Source of the DNA: Channa striata
Lineage: Eukaryota > Chordata > Actinopteri > Anabantiformes > Channidae
Direction of reading: 5' to 3'
Assembly: GCA_033026295.1 (NCBI GenBank)
Contig: CM065175.1
Coordinates: 26,082,875-26,146,874, forward strand
DNA length: 64,000 nt
The notes under the pieces are model-generated. The model was given only the letters and a program-made list of their open reading frames with translations, made no database searches and was not told the DNA's origin. Within the stretch, counting starts at the first letter, position 1. The number at the start of each line of letters is the position of its first letter. Positions 34,904 through 45,426 of the stretch are shown here, in pieces. Made by a program: the position numbers and the translations under genes.

Positions 34904-35196
34904 GGTACGAAGCGACGTTCTTTCCACAAGCGAGTGTGACTTCGGTCTGGAGTCTCGGTCTCGGTCCGAGTCTCGGTCTCGGTCCGGTTTGGTCTCACAC
35001 CGGGTCTATGAAAAATCGGGTCTCGGTCATGACACTCGGGGTCGCCGTGCAGAATAAAACTATAAATAAGATCTTCCTAAACATAGTGTGACTTCGATAG
35101 AATCAGCTGACGGTGGGCGGCCTTTTTTCGTCAGGCAGGATCAGGACCTCAGCTGCAGGAACCTCAGGTTTGTTGGACACCCAGACGAATAGGAAT

Positions 35197-35390
35197 TTGG
35201 CAAAAATTCGTTTCAGACACTCGTTAGGGTCGCCCATTTCTTTTGTTAAAACTAAAATGTATAAGATCAAATTTGAATCTAAACATGTTTCCAAAATCAT
35301 AGACGATTTTTCAGCAGAGGTGTTGGCAAAGTTGATTCAAATTTTCCTGAACCATTTTCAGGACCTCAGCTGTCTTCAACCTTCGAGGGT
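35197..35390 (+). repeat. diverged direct repeat, second copy
   Basis: Partner of 33,268-33,465. Confidence 0.5.
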
Positions 35391-36159
35391 CAAATGGTCT
35401 TTACCCCATACCAAAAAAATCTCAAGAATGTTACAAGACGTAATTAAAAATTGCTCTGACTATTAATATTTTGTAAACCGAACTACATGAGGGAAGCACA
35501 ACAGCTGGAACAGATTTCTACATAATGTGGCTCCATGTGGGGTTTCACATGCTGAATGAAGACCTGGTTTCAGAAAAGGACAGTTGTGGATCAGCAGAAT
35601 CCACCTTAAACTCGGACCTTTTTCACACCAGGGTAGATTTAAGTTTTGCTTTAGGTCACGTTGCAAATGTGGCGCAGCCAACAACTGGTAAAAACACACG
35701 TGGCACCAAATGGACCTGAGCTTTCTTCCACAGAGATGATGAAACCAAACACTGACGGTAAGAATCCAAAACCAGTAACACTGTGGTCTGGTGAGATTAA
35801 CGGACTGTGGGACTGATTCCTCTGTGACACACAAACTGCTATTATTAGTTACACTGCGGTTCCTGCGCATTACATGCACGGGTCCATAACTAATAACTAA
35901 TAACAGCTAATAGTCCAGCTTAGTTGTGTGCTGGCAGCTGGTAAGATGTGCAGATCCACAAGCCGCCGCCACATCAACCTGCAAAGACCAACTGGCTGCA
36001 GGTCTCCCCATTACTTTTGAAAACCTCCAACAAAGTTTTGCTTGTCAGCGACTGCATCAGTTCCTGGCCTCAACTCCTCAGTGGTCCCGCTTTTCATGAA
36101 ACATTTCATGAAACGGAAACAGCTAATAATTTTATTTTTATAAGGTACTAAAGATTTCA

Positions 36160-36554
36160 TCCTTTAGAATTCAGGCTCAGATTCATTTTTCCAGCTTAGA
36201 AACTAATTAGCTTTAATAGGATTAGGAGTAGAAAGGGATTTTTGAGCCAGTTGCATCTTTAAAGGATGATGAAGTCATAGCTGCAGAGCTGTGGCCTTCT
36301 GCAAAGTTATTGCAACATATTTCTGGAAATTTCATAAGAGACATACAAACCTCTAATATAAATCTTTACAACCATTTTTTGTTTAACTAAACATGAATCA
36401 AATATTTGTACATTATTATTCTTCAAATGCCAAACAAATCAGTGTCACTGTTATATTTTAAATAATTAATAATGTTCATTTGAAACGACTGCAGCCGACG
36501 TCGTGTTTTCTCTGATTCAGTGTTTGACTTATTGATCTCGTGGATTGTTCTTAG
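36160..36554 (+). other. truncated copy B intron 1, duplication start
   Basis: Homology to intron 1 of copy A (27,165 onward) begins near 36,160 (GAATTCAGGCTCAGATTCAT). The 317-bp block and the TATA/exon 1 region are missing, so unit B is truncated at its 5' side. Confidence 0.7.
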
Positions 36555-36571
36555 GTGTCTGTGTGTTGACG

Positions 36572-39500
36572 ATGGAATCCTCAGATTCAGACAAATTGGA
36601 TAAAGCCAACCTCGACGCAGAATGGGAGCAATGGAAGATCAAATTTAATAAAACGTACAAAAACGCGGTAAGTGTATGCCTGTGTTTCTAACATCTAAAT
36701 GGGAAAAGTTGGGGTTTTATATGAAAACATACAGAAGTGGAAATAAAAAAATCCAATAAAGGTGAAGTAAACCAGAACGGAAAAATATCAATACATTACA
36801 AGTGTTTGAAAACCAGTTTTTGCATGTTCCCGGTCCTAAGGAATTCTGTTCCACTGATATAACGACATTAATATATGAAAAACTGCTGTCTCCAGACTTC
36901 TCGTTTTCTGGTGATGACGAGTGTATGTGGAGAAAACATGATTTGCACAACTGCATGTTGGGGTAAAAAAGGTCAGGGAAAACATCATGCGCTCATTTTT
37001 GTCAGTGTCAGAGTGAGTTTACTGAAGAATTTGTTTCTTAGAACACTGATTTTACCCCCACGTTCAACATGTTGCACAACGTGTGGACTCTGTCTGTCTG
37101 TCTGTCTGTATCGGACTCAGCTTAACAGCCAGTCAGGTCAGTGTTGGTCGTCTCTGTCTTAGCGGGTCTTACACATGGATCTTATCGTATATCCTCCCCA
37201 AAAACTTGTGTTTTTGTCCAATTTTTCCACAATTCATTCTTGAATGAATTACGCAATGTCATCAGCATATTCTAGATTTTTATTTTTTTTTTAAAAATAA
37301 AAACTAAAATATGTGTTTTGGTTTATACTGTAGCATAAAGTAATATGTAATTTTGAATGACACAAAGACAATTTTCCCAATTGACAACCTTTTCCAAAAG
37401 GTTCATTGTATTACAGCTGCTCATTTACTTTTGCCAAAATAATTTTCTCTTGTAGTGGATTTCAGAGTCTTTTCATTATTTCTTCTTAAATATTAAGTTT
37501 TTGACCATTTGCAATTATGATAATTTCATCAAAGTGCTGGGGAGACTGTGTTCCACGTGGCTAGACGTTAATAACTGAGATAAGTAGAAATGTTTTGTCT
37601 TGTTTGTGATTTTTTTTTCTTACATTAAAAATTTTTTTTCTTTAATATTTACCAAATGCTTTCAGCATTAGAATATAACTGTAAAGTTCAGTTTATAGAA
37701 GCAAGACATGAACTCAAACTGTCGGCATCATAAAAGGTTTGAAACTAATCTTTTTTTTTTTTCCCTGTATTTAGTACGTCCAATTTTTATTTTAGACTTG
37801 GCTCAAAGTGACGCATCCTCTTTTTTTTCCTCAGGAAGAAGAGTCGTACCGCAGGGGTCTTTGGGATGAAAGCAAGCGTTTGATCGAAGTCCACAACAGA
37901 GAGGCAGCAGAGGGCAAACACAGCTTCACGATGGGGATAAACCAGTTTTCAGACATGGTGAGTCTGGGACAGTCTCATATGATATACAATAACTGTAGAT
38001 ATCAGCCTGTGCCACACCAAACTACACGGTTATTCCAGAAATATCCCAGAGCACATGGAGTATCAAATACCAGGTTTGATCTGGTGTAGTTCATCATCGT
38101 GTAGTAGAAAACTTTGTATTTGGGACAGTCACAAGGTGACGACAGAAATACCTGCCGGCATTTGTTTCATTTCCATGGCGAGAACTCTGTTTCCGTCCCC
38201 TCCTGTCCAGTCACCTTTGTATATTAGCTCTAAAGAATCACATGCTGTCACGTCTCTCACCGTGAGCGATAATTTCCACCTTGTTTGGAGCACACTTCAA
38301 ATACAGAGGCACAGTTGGGGAGGAATTGAAGCCTCCCTCCCCCCAAATGCCAGTCATTACTCCCATCTTTCATCTGACTCAGCTCAGCTGCTGGGACGCC
38401 AGTTGTCTCCGGTTGATGAGGTAAAACAATGTCCAAGTGTCAGTTCAGGTCTGAGCTTCCATCACATTTTGAATATTAGCTCCTCAGCAGTTCTGATCTT
38501 TGGCTGCTGTCGTCTTTCTTTTCATTCACCCATTCATGCTGCAGCTCCATGAGGTGGTGAAGGATGAGGGCAGAGTCAGCACAGGTTGTCTTTGCATGAA
38601 GACGCCAACGGAAACAAGCTGTTTGTCAGTATAAGTACGAATAAAGGCTCGTTTATGAGCGATAGGAACATGCATACACCCAAATTCTGGAAAAATGTCA
38701 TGTTTTTGTGGGAACAGGTGGGCCAGAAATTAAACATGTGTTTCCATTTTTGTTGAAATGAAAGACATTAACAGACGGTGTGTTTTCTTCCATTAACTAT
38801 CTCTGCTGACGGCCTGAGATGTAAATGAAGTGTTGGGAAATTCTGATGGTATGAAATAATAACCAGCAGTTATGCTGTGACAGTCAGAACAGAAATCACT
38901 TTAATTCCTCTTTTGCTGTTCACGTGTCTCTTTGCTTTTCTCTGTTTTTAGTTCATTGTTTTTCATCTTTTCATCCCCAGTCTCTCCGCTCAATCAAATT
39001 CTCACTTTTCCATGTCTGTCTTACTTGTTCTCGTCTGAAGTCTAAAAATAAATCCTCTCCCCTCTCCTGCTCTTGTCCTAAAATTTTTTATCTCACATTA
39101 CTTCTAATCAACGCTAACTGTTCTTCTGTTCCTGCAGAAACATGAAGAAGTGTGTTGTGGTGGACTAAAGCAAAAACGATGCTGTGGCTCCCGTGGGAAA
39201 CCTGGTCAGGTATGTACATTTATGAATGTACATATAAGGTTTGGGAACACAACACAGATGCATAGTTATTGCAGGTTTAACTGGAATAAACGATTAGTAA
39301 CATGAGTGAACGTGGCGCCTCAAGATACCAGTGAACACGAGAAGTGAGCAAATGAACACATTAATAGACTTTGAACGATCAGAGACTTTGTCAGGCAGTT
39401 CAATAACATGTGACAAGGAACATATAAAAATCGGCTGAGCATCAAGGATGAGATCATGCTCAAACAGTCTTGATGAGGTTCCTGTTTCTTAAGAAAAGTG

Positions 39501-39928
39501 AGGAAACAAAGAAAAAGTTGTTTGCAGATAAGGAAAACACATCAAATAATGGCATCAACTGAGGATCATATAAAAAAACGCAGCACGTTAAATAAGATCT
39601 GGCTAAGTGTTTGATAAAAAGTCAAATATACATTTACAGAGGCATTCAGAGAAAATCTACAGTTAGATAAGCAAGTTGATTGATTTCTTCTGGTTTTATG
39701 GATCTATACAAATGTCTACACGCGTCGGAACAATGTGTTTCTCATTTATTGATAATTTGAAAAAAATCATTTTCCAACTTGTGTTAGTGCTGCAGCATGT
39801 GGTCTTAAAAATGGCGTCATAGGACCAAATATGAGTCTAATATGTTGTCTAATATGAGTCTAATATTGTCCCAGGAAAACATGAAATTATTTGCATTTTC
39901 TTTCTCCCTCTTTCAGACCCACAAATGA
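36572..39928 (+). CDS. copy B: I29-only (CTLA-2-like) cysteine protease inhibitor, cytosolic form
   Basis: Predicted spliced CDS of 100 aa: 36,572-36,667, 37,835-37,957, 39,138-39,209, 39,917-39,928; all introns GT-AG and in phase. It is the sister of copy A: same leaderless start (the first of the two Met codons of A is ACG here), LDAEWEQWKIKF, EEESYRRGLWDESKRLIEVHN, GINQFSDM, then cysteine pairs C79-C80 and C88-C89 in EEVCCGGLKQKRCC, ending THK. Exon 2 is almost identical to A, but exon 3 has 13 replaced residues of 41. No protease domain or signal peptide. Predicted role: cytosolic or non-classically released inhibitor of papain-family cathepsins (inferred from the I29 family). No obvious core promoter; it may use the element near 34.4 kb or be weakly expressed. 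Confidence 0.7.
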
Positions 39929-40142
39929 GAACGGCTGCGAGCAGCAATCCACCAATTTGTGGATCCCGTAACCTGCCAAAGCCAATGAAAACAAAGGAAT
40001 AAATCAGATTATTTCCTGTCATTAGTCATTAGGAGCGAATCAAAACAGCCGGAGAAGTGCATAGAGTGAAATATGACAACATCTGTGCTGTTTGTTAACA
40101 TGCAGATTATCATCCCAATGATGTTATATTGTTACGTTATCT

Positions 40143-40148
40143 AATAAA
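40143..40148 (+). promoter_or_regulatory. copy B polyadenylation signal
   Basis: AATAAA about 215 bp past the stop codon, matching the position in copy A. Confidence 0.6.
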
Positions 40149-40519
40149 CATCTGAGCTGCCAGAGTTAATTCAAAGGTCAGTGTTTTCTTTTGGTTTTCA
40201 ATTCATTTCACATGTTTAGGTTTAATTACACAGATTGAAAAAACACCCAAGTTTATTTTACTTTGCAAAGGAAAACGTGAATAAAAATAGGCAGGATTCT
40301 TTTTAAGATTCTTTTATTTCATTAACATTCTGTCATGCTTTAAAAAACATTTTGTTTCTGTGTTTTGCACAACAAGAAATAAAGTCATGAAATAGATTTT
40401 GTACTTTTGCTGTTTTTTTCCTTAATCCACCAAAAACATATTTTTGACAGATTAATTTAATTCATCATCGATCAAATAAGTCTAAAAATGTTCATTTAAA
40501 TATTTACTAATACATTTTG

Positions 40520-40891
40520 TCAGCTGATGTGAAGGACGTCGTCTCCCTCTGGTGGATGAAAAACTAACTGCAGTTATTAAACTTCAACAGCTTCCTGTTG
40601 GGACGGTTCACGGCCTCAGTTTGAGCTGGGACAGTATTAGTGAGGCCCAGCTCGTAGTCCTGGTCCAGTTCATCCCAGAGATGTTGGATAAGGGCTGAAT
40701 AAACACTGTGTCAAACAAATGTCTGTGGAACCGAGTCTGACCCCCAGTGGACCGCTGGAATACGGCTCCTCACAGCTGGATCCTGTGCTGAGTCCATCAG
40801 AGTCTGTCCACGTCCATTATCCCGCTCTGTCTTCTCTACCTCATTATAACCGAGCACAACCAAAGACGCCTGTCAAACCCCTTTGGTGTCG
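40520..40891 (+). repeat. ctsk intron-4 homology ending at the unit junction
   Basis: From 40,520 to about 40,864 the sequence follows ctsk intron 4 (59,770-60,170) closely, ending at CGAGCACAACCAAA. In ctsk only about 30 more intron bases follow before the exon with the catalytic Cys; here the sequence instead passes within 30 bp into the upstream flank of the next unit (40,892). This is the tandem duplication breakpoint. Confidence 0.8.
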
Positions 40892-41450
40892 GCTGCACTG
40901 ATCTCTGAGCTGCTCAGTGAAAAGTGGACACAGTTCAGGGATTTAAAGCTTCTCAGAGCAGGAAGAATCAGAATGAGGCCTGATGTGTTCTGCTTAAACA
41001 CACCTGGTTTTAAGAGGAACCAGCATTACATGATCTGTCCCTCAGTGAGTTGTGTGGAGAAAATAGGATGTTATTCAGTTTTCTCAGCAGTGACATGTCG
41101 CTTGAGTCAACTTGGATCTGCGATTGCAAAATACCAAGATCTTGTGATGGTCTGAGTCAACCAGTCGATCATTGGACCGGAGCAGAGGATCCTGGGAGCT
41201 GAGCTGCTTCCACAAAATGGAAAATGATTCCCCACAATAATGGCTCAGCTCAGAAACACATTCTGATGCACCACAGAACGTTTGACTGACCCGAGGAGCA
41301 TTTATGTTAAATTATTTTCAGGTTTCTGTAGATGTTCCAGTAGATTCATCTCGTCATATTTACTGGAGTGTTGTCCTGTAACCAGGCCTTACTCACAGCT
41401 ATAAAGTTCAAATTTTTCATGTATAAATTGTTGAACCTTTTTGACAAAAC
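40892..41450 (+). repeat. upstream flank of unit C
   Basis: Closely matches 25,408-26,280 upstream of copy A. Confidence 0.75.
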
Positions 41451-41604
41451 ACTCTCAAATGATAAGATAAGAAAATGATTCACAGATCTTTATGCTCACA
41501 TGGTGCATGACCTGCATTTGCTTTTTCAACGTGCATTTTTGGGTGTTGTGCTGCTCAAACCTCCTCCACCTCCATCCAACTGTGTCCCACCTCATGACAC
41601 ACAC

Positions 41605-41657
41605 TGTGTGTGTGTGTGTGTGTGTCTGTGTGTGTGTGTGTCTGTGTGTGTGTGTGT

Positions 41658-41700
<43 letters not shown>
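41605..41700 (+). repeat. (TG)n microsatellite with TC interruptions
   Basis: About 96 bp of TG units broken three times by TC. Confidence 0.95.
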
Positions 41701-41702
<2 letters not shown>

Positions 41703-42146
41703 ACACTGAGTTTGCTCTGTGGCTCCGTGGCTCTGCCCTAAAAATAAGGACCAAAGTTTGTGATTGTTCAATGTTCTGTTCCCCCTAAACGTGTCATGTT
41801 TAGTTTATTGTTTTATGAAATATTACTGTAATTGCAGATATGAAGTGGACGCGCCAACGACCGGTTCCTCTGTATTTGTTCTACTTATGTTTTTCATTCA
41901 GTCTCTGTCTCGATATTTTACTTATTACGCTTATTCGTTAATAGGCGTATGTGTGGGCGCGCCGATGACATCATCGACGTCACATGATCGCCTTTGAAGT
42001 TTGCCTAAACAGTTGTCAAGGAAACGGAAACGGTTTGTGGCGCTGCTTGCAGCTGGATGCGGAAGTGAGCGCGTCGGTGTCTTGTTCGTGTTCTCGGACA
42101 AACCGATGTGACACCCCCCCAGGTGTGGAGCTCAAAATCCAGCTGA

Positions 42147-42227
42147 TATAAAGACACTGTCCTACTCTGACAACAGAGGAACACGACTCAGACGGTTTCT
42201 ACAAACTCTTTCACGTCTGGATTCGAG
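42147..42227 (+). promoter_or_regulatory. copy C TATA box and non-coding exon 1
   Basis: TATAAA at 42,147-42,152, then a 5' UTR exon ending GATTCGAG|GTAAAC at 42,227. Nearly identical to the copy A and ctsk first exons. Confidence 0.7.
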
Positions 42228-42592
42228 GTAAACTTGACTCTTTACTGATTTCCATATGCAAAGTTTTACTTTCAGTTTTGTGAATCCTCTTGGAGACGAT
42301 TCACTGCTGCTGCACCGACTCGTGCATGTGGGAGCAGCACTGAGATTCTGAGTTTGTCCTTTGGAATTCAGGTTCATATAAGTTCATACCTACTTTTCCC
42401 AGCTTAGAAACTAATTCGCTTTAATAGGATTAGGAGGAGAGAAGGATTTCACCCAGTCACACACAGACATTCCAGCTGCAATTTCTATCTTTGCAACTAC
42501 TGACGACGTAGTTTGTAAGAAAACCCGTCAGGCTCTTGTCAGTTTCCTCCTGTTTTCGGTGTTTGACCGTGTTGGTTTGTGCGTCTCGCAGG

Positions 42593-44108
42593 ATGTTGTC
42601 GACTCTCTTTGTGTTGCTGCTGGCAGCCTCAGCTCTGGGCCAGTCCGATGGAGCCAACCTGGATGCAGAGTGGGAGCAGTGGAAGATCACATACCAGAAA
42701 GAGTACAAGGGTCCGGTGAGTGTCTGCGTGTGTTTGAAAAGAAAGAGTCAACAGAGACAAACGCAGAAAAGTCAAAGATACATGAGTTTTTAAAAAGTTA
42801 TAAATTCATTTTAAAGCGTTGAGTCGTAGGTTCGAGGATGTGTAAACGGTTTTTGCCTTGTACCAAATCCTAAGAAATTCTGTCATGTCGATATACATAA
42901 AACCCTGAAAAAAACAACTTTTCCATCCTCGTAGGGGATTTATGTGGAGTATAATAATTAATAATGATTAAATAGGGAATAAACTGTGTGTCCAAACAAG
43001 TAATGGGACGTTGCCTGGAGCTTCTCGTGTCTCTGTGGTGTCTCTCGATCGGCAGTTTCCTACAAACGCAGTGAAGAGCCAACACACCCACATTATTACT
43101 CCGTGTCATTATGTCTTTTTTTGTTTTTAAAGTTTCTGAGTTCACATGCGCCAGTTTGCAGAAGCGACACATAAAGTCAACAACCCGAAGAAGTTTTATG
43201 TTTTATGTTTCTGCAACAGAACATAAAGAGAGTTCGTTCTTGTATTTACCACGTCCAATTTTAATTTCACGCTTGGCTCACAGTGACGCATCCTGTTTTT
43301 TCTTCCTCAGGAAGAAGAGTCGTACCGCAGGGGCATTTGGGAGGAAACCTGGCGTTTGATCGAAGCCCACAACAAGGAGGCAGCAGAGGGCAAACACAGC
43401 TACACGATGGGGATGAACCAGTTTGGTGACATGGTGAGTCTGAGGCCACAGCAAACTACACGACTAACTGACACAGGTTATGAAACACTGGATTTGAGGG
43501 CGGAGTCAGCACAGGTTGTCTTTGCATGAAGACGCCAACGGAAACAAGCTGTTTGTCAGTATAAGGACAAATAAAGACAGCGTGTCAGGGCTTGGAAATA
43601 CATGTACAACATTCACGAAGTGGTTTTTGTGTGTTCTGTTTTCTCTATTTGACATTTGTTCAGTGCAGAAAGACGCGGCCCTTTAAATCCACCTCTTCGT
43701 GAAATACTTTTCATCTCCAGTGTCTCTGCTCAGATTCTCGCTCTTCCACATCTCACTTACTTGTTCTCAACTTGAGTCTAAAAATAAATCCTCTCTGTCT
43801 CCTTCTCTTGGCTCTCGTCCTAAAACATCTTTTATCTCCCAACTTACTCCAGGAACGATGGGAAGTTTAATACTGTCGATTGTTGGCGTGATGCAACCGA
43901 GTTAGAAACTCAAGTGACATGTGACATTGACGACCAAAGACCTGAGACATAATTTTAAAAAAAAGCAACGTTCACTGTGTCTCTGTTGATGCAGACAGCA
44001 GAAGAAGTGTCAAAGAAGATGACCGGCCTGCTCGTCCCCGGGAACCGGGAGCGCAGCGAATCTGATGACAACAGCAAGCAGGACACAGTGACTCCAGTGA
44101 GGGACTAG
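42593..44108 (+). CDS. copy C: secreted I29-only cathepsin propeptide protein
   Basis: Predicted spliced CDS of 119 aa: 42,593-42,715, 43,311-43,433, 43,995-44,108. It keeps the ctsk signal peptide (MLSTLFVLLLAASALG), then an I29 domain: LDAEWEQWKITY, EEESYRRGIWEETWRLIEAHN, GMNQFGDM, TAEEVSKKMTGLLVP. Exon 4 has a net loss of 13 codons relative to ctsk, removing the segment around the mature-enzyme N-terminus (IPKSVDYR in ctsk), and its final codon is TAG where ctsk has CAG (Gln). Translation therefore ends exactly at the exon border before any protease sequence; with the stop at the junction, nonsense-mediated decay is unlikely. Secreted or lysosomal delivery is predicted, in the compartment where cathepsins act. 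Either a young inhibitor or an early pseudogene; the frame-preserving deletion and intact splice sites favour the first. Confidence 0.65.
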
Positions 44109-44589
44109 GTCAAGCAAAAAGTATGATCTATATTTTATAATTACATACATGGTGATTGGAAACATTCTGATCTGGCTGAATCTGCAGCTGCTTCAGCTTT
44201 AACAGATCTTCATCACAACTTTGACTTTCTGTCCACCTGTAAACTGTGACTGGGTGGGACAATCTGATAATAACCCACTCGCTCTCATTCCAAAGGAATG
44301 ATGTAATATAGAATATGAAAAAGTGTCATAGGGAGGTAGACGGGTGGTGCGCGGTAAGTCAGGGTCCGTCATAGACGGGGAGGTTAAAAACAATCTGTTG
44401 TCTCAGTGCGTTGTTGGGCAAGAGTTTCACAGGTGTGGACTCAGGTCAGAGACATGTGACAAGGAACAAATAGAAATCAGCTGAGAATGACGGACGCAGT
44501 GAGATTCTGCTCAGAGAATTAGTGCAGCAGCATGTTGCTTCAGGCCAAATATGACAGATATGAGGGTGTGGCCAATGTCCTTTTTTTCT

Positions 44590-44740
44590 AGGAAAACATG
44601 AAAATATTCACCTTTTCTTTCTCCGTCTTTCAGAACCACAAATGAAAAAGGATCAACCCGGATCCCGGTTAGTGGATCGCATAACAAACAAAGAATAAAT
44701 CTGATAATTTCACTAATTAGTCATGAGGAGTGAAACAGCT
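44590..44740 (+). other. copy C 3' UTR exon with polyadenylation signal
   Basis: An acceptor TCCGTCTTTCAG (to 44,633) and the following sequence match the terminal exon of copies A and B (CACAAATGA ... GTGGATC ... AATAAATC). In C it is non-coding because the stop lies in exon 4. AATAAA is at 44,694-44,699. Confidence 0.55.
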
Positions 44741-45364
44741 GGGCTTTGTTTGACTTGCACAAAAATGGACAGGATTCTATTTCAGCTTGGACTTAGTTTC
44801 TAGCCGCATACAATCATGTTATTAAAAGCACTTTAAATCTGTATTTTTGCACAGTGACAAAATAATAAAAGTCATAAATCACAGGTTGTGTAGTTTTAGT
44901 GTTTTTGGTATAAATCCATAATTGATCAAATGAGCATAAAATGTATATATTTTTTAACACTGCACAACAAACCAAGACCTTAAATGTTGTTATTCTGATT
45001 TAAATTTCTTTAATATTACTTTTACATTTGAACTCTCGTTAAGACGTCGTCTCCCTCTGGCGGCTGAACATCCAACTTACACATTTACAAATGTCACAGC
45101 GCATGTCACAAGGTTTTGAAGAGGGGCAACAGAAGAGTCGGACTCTAGTTGAGGTTTGAAATTGGAAATGTATTTTATTTATTTAGAATATGAAAAAAAG
45201 ATAATACAAGCTGTTTGTCCAACAAAGGAAGGTCAATATTTAAAAATAAAAATAGCAAAACCATTTACCAACACTCGAAGAGGAAGAAGAAGCATTAACT
45301 TCTTTATTCTCACCTCTTCTCCCTAAGTTGTTCACAGATCATTATTGCACCAGCTTACTGTATT

Positions 45365-45426
<62 letters not shown>

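Noticed and set aside
34517..34927. Minus-strand 136-codon frame of Arg-Pro and Asp-Arg repeats, and overlapping plus-strand Ser-Arg/Gly-Leu frames
   Set aside because: All are by-products of the hexanucleotide minisatellite; no unique flanking protein sequence or splice pairing supports a gene.
41455..41754. Frames of alternating Thr-His or Val-Cys
   Set aside because: Translation of the (TG)n microsatellite.
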